A stretch of DNA of 10,964 nucleotides, from contig CAJMDR010000037.1 of the NCBI GenBank assembly GCA_905212215.1, positions 1 through 10,964 of the forward strand, given 5' to 3'. Below, piece after piece: positions 1 to 6,760 of the stretch. The notes below the pieces were generated by a model. That model was not told where the DNA came from. It ran no database searches and saw only the letters and a program-made list of their open reading frames with translations. The position numbers and the translations under genes are program-made. Origin of the DNA: an uncultured Porphyromonadaceae bacterium. GTDB lineage: Bacteria > Bacteroidota > Bacteroidia > Bacteroidales > Muribaculaceae. Numbering within the stretch: position 1 is the stretch's first letter; each line of letters begins with the position of its first letter.

Positions 1-395
1 AAGCCGAGCAGTTGCGGCTCAATGTCCTGGATTTCAATTCATATTTTAAGGTTGTCGATACATATCGTGTGGGAGACCAACTCCAGATACTTCTGCTTCA
101 TATTCCGTTGCGAGGCATACCGATATTTGCCGGCATGGGAAACATCAATATCGGCGAAGATATGGATCTCATCAAGATTGCCCGAAAGAGTTTCGATGAT
201 AAATCAAAGATGGAACCGCTTCCGTGGCTGGAGACAGATGCATGGAACGAAAGGACATCTATGCTCCCCGGCACCTGTTCCGATGGTTGGGCTCCCCTTG
301 ACCCACAGAAACCAAACAACGAGCAAGTGGCAAATCTGCACAACGCTATCCTCAACATGTCGCACGATGACACAGACCTTAACAAACCGGAATAA
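1..395 (+). CDS. Hypothetical protein, 5' truncated by window edge
   Basis: The reading frame is open from the first base, so the true start lies upstream. About 130 C-terminal residues are visible, ending at TAA 393-395. The TTG at position 12 is not a convincing start because the frame continues through it (A-E-Q-L-R-L). The visible part starts with alternating hydrophobic residues (VVDTYRVGDQLQILLLHIPL), which looks like beta strands of a folded domain. A Gly-rich stretch (GIPIFAGMGNINIGED) and a polar, Asn/Asp-rich tail ending in LNKPE follow. There is no membrane segment in the visible part and I recognise no family. It is the first gene of the + strand array, and a terminator-like hairpin follows 30 nt after its stop. 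By position it may be another immunity-type gene, but nothing in its sequence proves that. The coding call is fairly sure; the function is unknown. Confidence 0.7.
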   Translation, partial: AEQLRLNVLDFNSYFKVVDTYRVGDQLQILLLHIPLRGIPIFAGMGNINIGEDMDLIKIARKSFDDKSKMEPLPWLETDAWNERTSMLPGTCSDGWAPLDPQKPNNEQVANLHNAILNMSHDDTDLNKPE

Positions 396-424
396 GGCAC
401 CATGGGATTCTTGAAAAAATTATT

Positions 425-456
425 GCCTCCGATTGATATAAATCGGGGGCATTTTT
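425..456 (+). terminator. Rho-independent terminator-like hairpin inside the array
   Basis: A 10-bp stem (425-434 paired with 441-450, one G-U pair, GC-rich core CCTCCG/CGGGGG) with a six-base loop GATATA is followed by ATTTTT (451-456). On the opposite strand the same stem is followed by a T-run complementary to the A-run at 414-419, so it could work in both directions. It lies 30 nt after the stop of the first gene and 28 nt before the next start. It would end transcription of the upstream gene. The next gene would then need a promoter overlapping the hairpin, or some readthrough; I see no clear Bacteroidales TAnnTTTG element in the 27 nt that follow. Confidence 0.75.
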
Positions 457-483
457 CATCCTATATGATAAAGGCACAAAACT

Positions 484-915
484 ATGAGCATATTAGACTT
501 TATAAAAGGGAAAAAAACTCGACCCGAAACGGTGAACATTACCCCTCGGTGGATTAGCAAACTGAACGATGATGAGATATTTGTATTCGGTTGTCGTCGT
601 TCAGGGAGACACTATGAAGGTGCCGCTAACTTTGCCCGTGAGAACTTCGGTGCAATTGTCGGTCAGGGAGAAGGACTGCAAGGTCAATCCTACGCCATTC
701 CGACAGCCGGAGTCGGCCTCGGCTGGATTCGTCATGCTGTAAACCGGTTCACTGAATTTGCTGCGGCTAATCCAAACCTGAAATTTCTCGTGACCCCGGT
801 AGGCTGCGGACTCGGCCTTTGGGATTTCGATGACATTGCACCATTATTCAGAACGGCATCAAAACTCCCAAATGTGTGGTTGCCTGAAGAGTTCTGGAAC
901 GAATTATACAAGTAA
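484..915 (+). CDS. Macro-domain-like protein of the 'FVFGSN' phage/accessory family, altered motif
   Basis: This is a 143-aa soluble protein. Residues ~20-140 match a family I know from many Bacteroidales genomes and phages (annotated as A1S_2505-like phage non-structural protein). That family has a start like ITPRWISKL..DEIFVFG, a central LQGQSYAIPT, then FLVTPVGCGLG and DIAPLF. Its Gly-rich loop resembles the ADP-ribose-binding loop of macro domains. The usual loop is close to FVFGSNxxGxHGxGAA. Here it reads FVFGCRRSGRHYEGAA, so the Ser-Asn pair and one Gly are replaced. Residues 1-17 (MSILDFIKGKK...) form an extra hydrophobic-basic leader like those on many short proteins in Bacteroidales toxin-immunity arrays. 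The next gene starts 3 nt after the stop, so the two are probably co-translated. Family assignment is good. Whether it still binds ADP-ribose, or acts as an immunity or sensor protein, is unknown. Confidence 0.8.
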   Translation: MSILDFIKGKKTRPETVNITPRWISKLNDDEIFVFGCRRSGRHYEGAANFARENFGAIVGQGEGLQGQSYAIPTAGVGLGWIRHAVNRFTEFAAANPNLKFLVTPVGCGLGLWDFDDIAPLFRTASKLPNVWLPEEFWNELYK

Positions 916-918
916 ACC

Positions 919-1431
919 ATGGCAGATAACACTCCTGAAAAGGTTCCCGCTATTGTCAGACAGGCATTGACTTGGCTTGACAGAATGGGGATTGCATACC
1001 GATATGTTCCCGAAGCACAATTATGGGAGTTTGTTTATGACGGGCTCTATATGCTTCTTATGAATGATTGCAACGACAATGAATTTGGACTGTATGCTCC
1101 CGTCCTCATCACCGACACCGATGATGAAGAAATACAGAAGATGGTGTATGAATGCTCCGTCCCCTCGATTGAGCAGGAGCTGTCTTCAAATTGTGACTTC
1201 GGCTATCATGGGGAGGGACTCTGCCATGTCGCACAATGGTGGGGTATCGAAAGCAAAAATCCCAGACTGACGAAGAAGGTTTATGTGGAGAAGCTGAAAG
1301 AGATGCACGGATTCCAGATTGAAATGCACTTCATACTTCACGGCACCTACGAAGGAATGTTCAATCCTCCGGCGGAAGTTATGAGAGAAATTTTCAAAGA
1401 TCTTAAATTTGATGAAAGCGATGAACAATAG
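919..1431 (+). CDS. Hypothetical 170-aa protein, possibly CesT/YbjN-like fold
   Basis: The ATG at 919 lies 3 nt after the previous stop, with no room for an independent promoter. The protein is acidic and soluble, with no signal peptide or membrane segment. The N-terminus is a helix (PAIVRQALTWLDRMGIAYRY) followed by strands (LWEFVYDGLYMLLMND, FGLYAPVLIT). This helix-then-antiparallel-strand pattern is typical of type III secretion chaperone (CesT) and YbjN-like folds, which also occur among immunity and effector-binding proteins. A His/Gly/Cys-containing segment (CDFGYHGEGLCHVAQWWG) and a C-terminal section with conserved-looking aromatic residues follow. The fold suggestion rests on pattern only and is weak. 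The gene overlaps the next one by about 20 nt, which argues for translational coupling. An effector-binding or immunity role is inference from context. Confidence 0.72.
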   Translation: MADNTPEKVPAIVRQALTWLDRMGIAYRYVPEAQLWEFVYDGLYMLLMNDCNDNEFGLYAPVLITDTDDEEIQKMVYECSVPSIEQELSSNCDFGYHGEGLCHVAQWWGIESKNPRLTKKVYVEKLKEMHGFQIEMHFILHGTYEGMFNPPAEVMREIFKDLKFDESDEQ

Positions 1432-2335
1432 TCCTTTTACAATAGAATACACTGTATTCGTTGATTGTCCGACTTCATACGAAGGATGTGTAGTTGTCCC
1501 TGATGGCATCACCGACATTGGAGACAAGGCCCTCATGTTTTGCAATAAGGTTAATGAAGTGATACTGCCAGATACATTGGAAGGCATAGGTATGTGCGCA
1601 TTCCATGGATGCAATTTTAAGGAGATTTCAATTCCTCCTAAATGTCAGTATATTTCCGATTATGCGTTCCTATGTTGTCAGAGACTCAAAGAGATAGATT
1701 TACCTGAAGAAATGTTCGTCCTCGGCGAAGCTACTTTTTGCGGATGCCGCGGGTTGGAACGGGTAAAATTCCCGGACTCTCTCCGCATAATTCGTGAAGA
1801 AGCTTTTGCATGTTGTGAAAAACTGAAATCGGTCACTTTACCACCTTATATCGAGAAAATCGACGCGATGGCTTTTGCTGAATGTAAATCACTAAAAGAG
1901 ATAGTCATTCCGGATAGTTGTCGGCATCTGTGTTATGGTGTTTTCAAAGAATGTACTTCTTTGGAGAGAGTTGTCATCGGTGATGGAGTTTCAAACGAGC
2001 TAGGTGGCGAAAACTGCTTCCTAAACTGCACATCCCTGAAGTATGCCAAATTGTCCAGCAACATGGTATGTGTCATATCAGGGTTCTTTGAGGGATGTTC
2101 CAGCCTCAAAGAAGTCATTATACCGGAAGGCATCCGATGGATTGACTGTGAGGCTTTCAAGGACTGCATAAGCCTTGAAACTATAACATTACCGCACAGT
2201 ATGGTCGAGATATACGAGTATGCTTTTGAAGGGTGCAAGAATCTTCATTACATCAAGATGCCGGCACATACGGCTATCAACAACCATGCCTTTGTCGGTT
2301 GTCCGGAGACTATTACTATTGAGCGATACCTTTAA
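1412..2335 (+). CDS. Leaderless LRR_5 (BspA-type) leucine-rich repeat protein
   Basis: The protein is almost entirely made of BspA/TpLRR-type repeats of ~23 residues. About twelve 'xAFxxC' turns are visible (CAFHGC, YAFLCC, ATFCGC, EAFACC, MAFAEC, GVFKEC, NCFLNC, GFFEGC, EAFKDC, YAFEGC, HAFVGC and a first ALMFC), each followed by L/V-K-E-[IV]-x-[IL]-P. Such arrays form a curved solenoid that binds proteins. Surface BspA proteins carry a signal peptide and sorting domain. This one has neither: it starts with a short beta-like cap (FTIEYTVFVDCP) and ends soon after the last repeat, so it should stay in the cytoplasm. Start choice is open: TTG 1409, ATG 1412 and ATG 1421 are in frame, and all overlap the end of the previous gene (11 nt of overlap for 1421). 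I took the first ATG. A repeat solenoid in a run of small proteins fits a partner-binding or immunity role, by inference. Confidence 0.9.
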   Translation: MKAMNNSPFTIEYTVFVDCPTSYEGCVVVPDGITDIGDKALMFCNKVNEVILPDTLEGIGMCAFHGCNFKEISIPPKCQYISDYAFLCCQRLKEIDLPEEMFVLGEATFCGCRGLERVKFPDSLRIIREEAFACCEKLKSVTLPPYIEKIDAMAFAECKSLKEIVIPDSCRHLCYGVFKECTSLERVVIGDGVSNELGGENCFLNCTSLKYAKLSSNMVCVISGFFEGCSSLKEVIIPEGIRWIDCEAFKDCISLETITLPHSMVEIYEYAFEGCKNLHYIKMPAHTAINNHAFVGCPETITIERYL

Positions 2336-2348
2336 TCCTGCGAAAGTT

Positions 2349-2597
2349 ATGAGCCGTTCCTACCGCAAGCATATATTCAGCAAATATTTTGACCATCCCA
2401 GTTCATCTTGGAAACAAGGCAAGAAGGATGCACACCGATACAACCGTAACCGGTGCCGACAAGCTATGCGCAACGGAGAGGAGCCTTTGCCGGATTTGCC
2501 TCTGAACTGGTTTGACTGGGATTATATCAAGATTTATCAGGGCAAAGGGCATCCGCGTTATTACGAAGAATATGCTAAAAGATTCAAACGCAAATAA
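2349..2597 (+). CDS. Small basic 'MSRSY' protein, 82 aa
   Basis: I place the start at ATG 2349. The frame is open further upstream, but that part is a shadow of the LRR gene, whose stop is at 2333-2335. The N-terminus MSRSYRKHIF followed by a Lys/Arg/His-rich helix (KQGKKDAHRYNRNRCRQAMR) matches a family of short proteins beginning MSRSYKK that I know from accessory loci of many bacteria; their function is not established. The second half is aromatic (LNWFDWDYIKIYQ) and ends in a basic tail (EEYAKRFKRK). Net charge is strongly positive, so contact with nucleic acid or an acidic partner is possible but unproven. Gaps are 13 nt upstream and 11 nt downstream, so it is part of the same transcript. 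Confidence 0.75.
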   Translation: MSRSYRKHIFSKYFDHPSSSWKQGKKDAHRYNRNRCRQAMRNGEEPLPDLPLNWFDWDYIKIYQGKGHPRYYEEYAKRFKRK

Positions 2598-2608
2598 GCC
2601 AAGGAATT

Positions 2609-3193
2609 ATGAACATATACGACCGAATCAGCAAAATGTCAGATGAGCCGGGAACATACGATGAAAAGATGTATCGGATTCTGTCTTCGGATAAATATGC
2701 CTCAGGAGAGTATGAGAAACAGAACCTCGGCGAAGGCATGGAGGTGGTCAATCAAGTGATATGGGGATGGTGGAAACCTCGATTTCTGCTAAATCACAAT
2801 CTCAAGACCGCTTACGAATGGATGTGGCCGAACCAACAGCTTGCGATTGTTGAAGCAGAACATATTGATTGGGATTCAATGAAGACTCTTCCGGAAGATG
2901 CGCTCTCCACACTTCGTCGCTATTCTTTCCGCTATCCCTCTTTTATCCGCTATTATCAGAACGGCATAGCCGAAGTGCAGTGGCAACTTATTCCTGACGG
3001 TCGTTACTGGATGGACGATGATGGCTACGGTATGACGGGAGATATAGAACTCAATATCTACGGATTCATTGACCAACAAGCCAATATCATATCCAAGTTT
3101 CACTTCTATACAGACGAAGATCTTGACGCTCATATCCTTGACAAAGTGCGCAGAAATGCAGAAGAAATTACATCTAAACAAAGAAATCTATAA
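2609..3193 (+). CDS. Hypothetical 194-aa protein, single-domain paralogue of the gene at 6761
   Basis: This is a soluble protein with no signal or membrane segment. Residues ~41-165 can be aligned by eye with residues ~28-147 of the 318-aa protein encoded at 6761-7717. Shared landmarks in order are GEGM, then RFLLNHNLKTAYEW (RLFLVNKNTKEAWE in the other), then WQLIPDGRYWMDDDGYGM (WTLQPDGRYYADEDGFGM), then E-[LI]-N-x-Y-x-FID-x-QANI. The Asp-rich turn could hold a cation, but it may only be structural. I recognise no named family. The gene starts 11 nt after the 82-aa gene and ends 11 nt before the secreted Sel1 gene, so it is surely co-transcribed. It may be a cytoplasmic partner of the envelope proteins that follow; that is inference. 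Confidence 0.8.
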   Translation: MNIYDRISKMSDEPGTYDEKMYRILSSDKYASGEYEKQNLGEGMEVVNQVIWGWWKPRFLLNHNLKTAYEWMWPNQQLAIVEAEHIDWDSMKTLPEDALSTLRRYSFRYPSFIRYYQNGIAEVQWQLIPDGRYWMDDDGYGMTGDIELNIYGFIDQQANIISKFHFYTDEDLDAHILDKVRRNAEEITSKQRNL

Positions 3194-3204
3194 CCAACCG
3201 CAAT

Positions 3205-4203
3205 ATGAACATTCGCATTATCATTTTCTTATTGGCTCTTCTTTCAGTGTTTTATTCATTCGCCGATGAGAGAATAACCTTCCGGAACATTGACACCGGA
3301 GAATCTTTTGATGTTTCAGTGCCTGACGGACTGAAATTAAGCATTCAGGAATATAACAGTAACTGGCTTGACTCAATTCCATATCTTGTGGAACATGCGA
3401 GATGGAAAGAAAAGTGGGCATTCGAGGCTCTTGCGGAATGTTACCGTTATGGGAGAGGTGGTGTTGACAAAAGTATGTTCAACGCTATCATCTGCTATGA
3501 AGAAGCCGGAAAATCTGCAAGTGATATAGCTGAAGATGCTTATAAAAATAACCCGACGGATGAGCTCGGGTTGCTGAATCACCTGATGGAGGAATTGGAC
3601 AAGGATAGGCTTTCTGAAGAAGATGCAATTCTGATAATTGATGGATTGTCAACACCTAAACCAAATTGGATTGTTTTCCTCCGGGAGATACTAGGACAGA
3701 AACATGAAGCCAGAGAAGAATTTATTCTTTCACGATTGAACCCTGATTCAACCAGCGATGAGTTCCTTACAGGTTTCGCTTGCCTCGCTATGGCTGACAG
3801 GCATATTTTCACTAGAACATTTATCAATATCGGGGATGATTATTTGCAGAAAATTCGGATTTTTGGCAATAAACTTCCTCCGATATATGATGTGATTGCT
3901 GATAAAATGTGGAGAAAATATGAGGAAAACACAGATGATAAAGAAAAATACTTCTCGACAGCACTGGAATGTATGTATCATGCCGATCAGGCTGGATTCC
4001 TGTCCATGGAGAATATGACAAGAGTTATCACTTATTGTGAGCAACATGGTGAGAGCAAATATATCCTGTTTTCGGATGAAGATCTTGCAAGGTTTGATAA
4101 AATATGTCCAAGAGAATATAGAGATCACGTTAATTCCAATACTTTTGAGGAAGGAGAGATTGTTGAAATAGATGAATGCCCCGTAGAACTAATCGAAGAA
4201 TGA
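3205..4203 (+). CDS. Secreted Sel1/TPR-like repeat protein
   Basis: Residues 1-20 form a type I signal peptide: MNIR, then a hydrophobic core (IIIFLLALLSVFY), then S-F-A as a likely cleavage site before Asp21. There is no lipobox Cys, so the mature protein should be free in the periplasm or outside. A Sel1-like helix pair lies at about residues 70-105 (WAFEALAECYRYGRGG..., then NAIICYEEAGKSA). The rest is mostly acidic helical sequence, probably more divergent TPR/Sel1-type helices, with an acidic C-terminus. Sel1 solenoids hold protein partners. The stop codon (TGA 4201-4203) is one base before the ATG of the large membrane protein, so the two are almost certainly made together and may form an envelope complex. 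The partner and function are unknown. Confidence 0.82.
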   Translation: MNIRIIIFLLALLSVFYSFADERITFRNIDTGESFDVSVPDGLKLSIQEYNSNWLDSIPYLVEHARWKEKWAFEALAECYRYGRGGVDKSMFNAIICYEEAGKSASDIAEDAYKNNPTDELGLLNHLMEELDKDRLSEEDAILIIDGLSTPKPNWIVFLREILGQKHEAREEFILSRLNPDSTSDEFLTGFACLAMADRHIFTRTFINIGDDYLQKIRIFGNKLPPIYDVIADKMWRKYEENTDDKEKYFSTALECMYHADQAGFLSMENMTRVITYCEQHGESKYILFSDEDLARFDKICPREYRDHVNSNTFEEGEIVEIDECPVELIEE

Positions 4204-4204
4204 G

Positions 4205-6703
4205 ATGAAACGAAATATCTACGGCATAAAGATGTTTATTGCCGACCTTATTATTGTAAGTTTTTGGGCATTGTTTGCATGGCATGATGTCGGATGTGGA
4301 TTAATCATGTCTGCAATGATTATTATGCGCATATCACTCTCATTTGAATTATTCAGAAAGAGTCGTTGGGCATTACTGACTGCTTTGATGTTTGCCTTTG
4401 TATATGTGGGTTGTATTTTTTCAATGCCGGACACCAAATATATAGATGAGCCGATAACCAAGTTTGTATACGTCTGTTTATGCCTCTGTGGTCAATCCGA
4501 ATTGGCAATAGTCACCTTTAATACACTGGACCCTGTAATTCCCCATTGGATACTTTGGTCAATATGGGGAATAATCAGTGGCTGGTTGGTGCTTATGCCG
4601 ATAATGTTTTCAATACGGTTGAATGGCTGTACCGCAATAATACTCAGGAACCACCGTCTGTGGTGGTATATGGCCTTTGTGTTCGTCGTTACGATTTTGT
4701 CTTGGTTCGGCATAAAGAGCATGACCATCTTCATATTTGCATTTCTTATGACATTGACACCTCTTGCATACCGGATGTTATATAGGGGAAAGAACCGTCA
4801 GCTTTTGCAGTATGTATTGCAAGACAATACTCTGATGGGTTATGTCGGAATTGTAACTGCCATCTTTATTGCTGCCGTCATCGGATTGTACAATATCGGA
4901 AATGTAAAGATATTTGCTTCGTTTATCCTCCCGATGGTCTTATATATCATAGCGAACAGATTGTTGAACTCCTCAATTAGAACGATTCCGGCTATTTTGA
5001 TTGGGATTGGCGGAGTCTGCTTTGTAAATTGCTACAACAGACCTCATGAACTTGTCATTACATGGCTTTGTGTTGGGATACTACTTACAATTGTCGGTGT
5101 CGTCATAACTTTTCGCAATTCACGTAATGTAACAACTTCCATACTACTGGTCATAGCGTGCGGATTTTTATTGCCAGTCTTATTATTGGGTTATAACCCG
5201 TATGCTGTTATAAATGCTGACTACGTAGATTTGATTAAGGCTCACTATTCAAAGGCATCCAACGGACTGTATGAATTTAGTGAAAATGGATATTTAGGGG
5301 TGCGTGACAGATATGGCATAGTGGTGCCACCGGAATATGACAACCTATATTTCCTTGAAGGGACATCAGACTACATGGTGCTTGCCAAAGGAAACTGCAA
5401 TTCACCGGACTACCATTTGCAAGTATTTGACTTGTATGCGCGTGAGTTTGTTATTCCGGAAACCGAATACCTTGTGGCAGAAATCAAGAAGATTGATTAT
5501 CGCAAGTATGCTTTGCTCGATAGGGAGGGTGAGCAAGTCTTTACCCTTTCTCTCGTTCCCGGCCGACATTGTTCCACTAAATACGATACATACTTTTTGT
5601 ATCGAACTGACTCCCCTTATATAGTCATTTGCAAAGACAAAGAGTATAATGACCCGCGCACGGAGTTTTCATCTAATCTGGAAGAGGCGGAGCGTCAACT
5701 AATTGAAATCTACGAACGGCAGGAATTCTGCGATCGGGAATTGATGGATCTTATTCAAACCAATGTCAAGACCCTCCAATACCAGTTCAATAAATTGCAG
5801 CAGAAGACAGGAATAACGATAACCACTTCACCCGACAATAAAGTCAGGCTATATTCTTGGGATACCGGCCTCGGGGGAACAAGTCCGGAGTTTCAGACAT
5901 ATATCCAATACGCAACCGGGGATACCGTCTTGGCAAGGACATTATATCCGATTTATGACACCAAATATGTTTTTGCGGACGATATTCGTAAAGACGGACA
6001 TGAAATCAGTGACGGTTCTTTCTGCGACAAACTATATCAGATTCCTATGAAGGATGGTAAGAACGCCTATATCGTGGTTGCATACAATAGGGATTCAAGC
6101 GTTGAGGGTGAGCAGGAAAGTGTCCTGATTTGTGAAAAAGATGGAAGATTGGAGAAACTCCCGTTTGTTGATAAACAGGGAGAGAAACAATTCTCAGCTG
6201 ATGCCTATTATTATATCCCGGACTGGTATTTTACCACTGACGGTCTTGGATGGGATTGGGTGATGAGTTTCGACGGCAAAACGAATACCCTTTATGTTCC
6301 CGAATCCGGAGACATGGAGATGTCTGACCGTTATGACCTTTATAGGTATGATGATGGAAAAATGAGATATATCGGCAACGATGCCGGCTATTGGCTTCAC
6401 CCGTCATTGAAAGATTTCAAAAGATTGGCTGGAATCTATCAGACTGACACGAAACTGATACGCATTGACAAGCTTAGAGATGATACATTCAGATATGCCG
6501 CTTGGTCCAAATCAAAGCCGATGTCCTCAGAACCTGAATTAGTTCTGCAAGGCGGTGAAACCGGGATTATCGAGAACGCCATAGTATTCCGTAATGGCGA
6601 CTACACATACATCGTTCCTGAATATCGTCGTGGTCAAGGACATGATTTTGACAAAGTGATTGTCAAATACAAAGACAGGGTTATTCTGGAAACCAAAGTT
6701 TAA
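4205..6703 (+). CDS. Polytopic membrane protein with large WG-like soluble C-terminal region
   Basis: This 832-aa protein has two halves. Residues ~8-330 hold about eleven or twelve hydrophobic segments (for example near 8-26, 54-73, 114-136, 153-190, 211-229, 235-252, 260-277, 283-302, 311-329). Residues ~335-832 are soluble. The soluble part opens with a WG-repeat-like unit (GLYEFSENGYLGVRDRYG then VVPPEYDN, ~353-380). A charged helical, possibly coiled-coil stretch follows at ~490-536, and then a beta-rich region beginning with a VRLYSWDTGLGGT motif (~547-558). The beta-rich part looks like a propeller or repeat fold. Coupling to the secreted Sel1 gene (1 nt gap) suggests the tail faces the periplasm, but I cannot fix topology. 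No transporter or enzyme signature is seen. Only one stop codon separates it from the next gene, which is in the same frame. Confidence 0.85.
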   Translation: MKRNIYGIKMFIADLIIVSFWALFAWHDVGCGLIMSAMIIMRISLSFELFRKSRWALLTALMFAFVYVGCIFSMPDTKYIDEPITKFVYVCLCLCGQSELAIVTFNTLDPVIPHWILWSIWGIISGWLVLMPIMFSIRLNGCTAIILRNHRLWWYMAFVFVVTILSWFGIKSMTIFIFAFLMTLTPLAYRMLYRGKNRQLLQYVLQDNTLMGYVGIVTAIFIAAVIGLYNIGNVKIFASFILPMVLYIIANRLLNSSIRTIPAILIGIGGVCFVNCYNRPHELVITWLCVGILLTIVGVVITFRNSRNVTTSILLVIACGFLLPVLLLGYNPYAVINADYVDLIKAHYSKASNGLYEFSENGYLGVRDRYGIVVPPEYDNLYFLEGTSDYMVLAKGNCNSPDYHLQVFDLYAREFVIPETEYLVAEIKKIDYRKYALLDREGEQVFTLSLVPGRHCSTKYDTYFLYRTDSPYIVICKDKEYNDPRTEFSSNLEEAERQLIEIYERQEFCDRELMDLIQTNVKTLQYQFNKLQQKTGITITTSPDNKVRLYSWDTGLGGTSPEFQTYIQYATGDTVLARTLYPIYDTKYVFADDIRKDGHEISDGSFCDKLYQIPMKDGKNAYIVVAYNRDSSVEGEQESVLICEKDGRLEKLPFVDKQGEKQFSADAYYYIPDWYFTTDGLGWDWVMSFDGKTNTLYVPESGDMEMSDRYDLYRYDDGKMRYIGNDAGYWLHPSLKDFKRLAGIYQTDTKLIRIDKLRDDTFRYAAWSKSKPMSSEPELVLQGGETGIIENAIVFRNGDYTYIVPEYRRGQGHDFDKVIVKYKDRVILETKV

Positions 6704-6760
6704 CAGGAGGAGATAGATTTCTCTGATATTCAAGCTCTATTTTGTAAAAAGAAAAAAATC

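Noticed and set aside
12..395. TTG at 12 as the start of the first gene
   Set aside because: The frame stays open to the window edge without a stop, so the gene most likely begins upstream.
402..557. 51-codon frame starting MGFLKKLL
   Set aside because: It runs through the terminator stem and overlaps the start of the macro-like gene in another frame, and the later residues look random. Kept only as a possible gene remnant.
1186..1614. 142-codon open frame on the minus strand
   Set aside because: It lies wholly antisense to the 170-aa gene and the start of the LRR gene, and its protein has no recognisable domain. It is a frame shadow.
6738..6744. TATTTTG, near the Bacteroidales -7 element TAnnTTTG, ahead of the 318-aa gene
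   Set aside because: The spacing is one base short of consensus and no good -33 TTTG is found at the right distance; AT-rich sequence gives such matches by chance.
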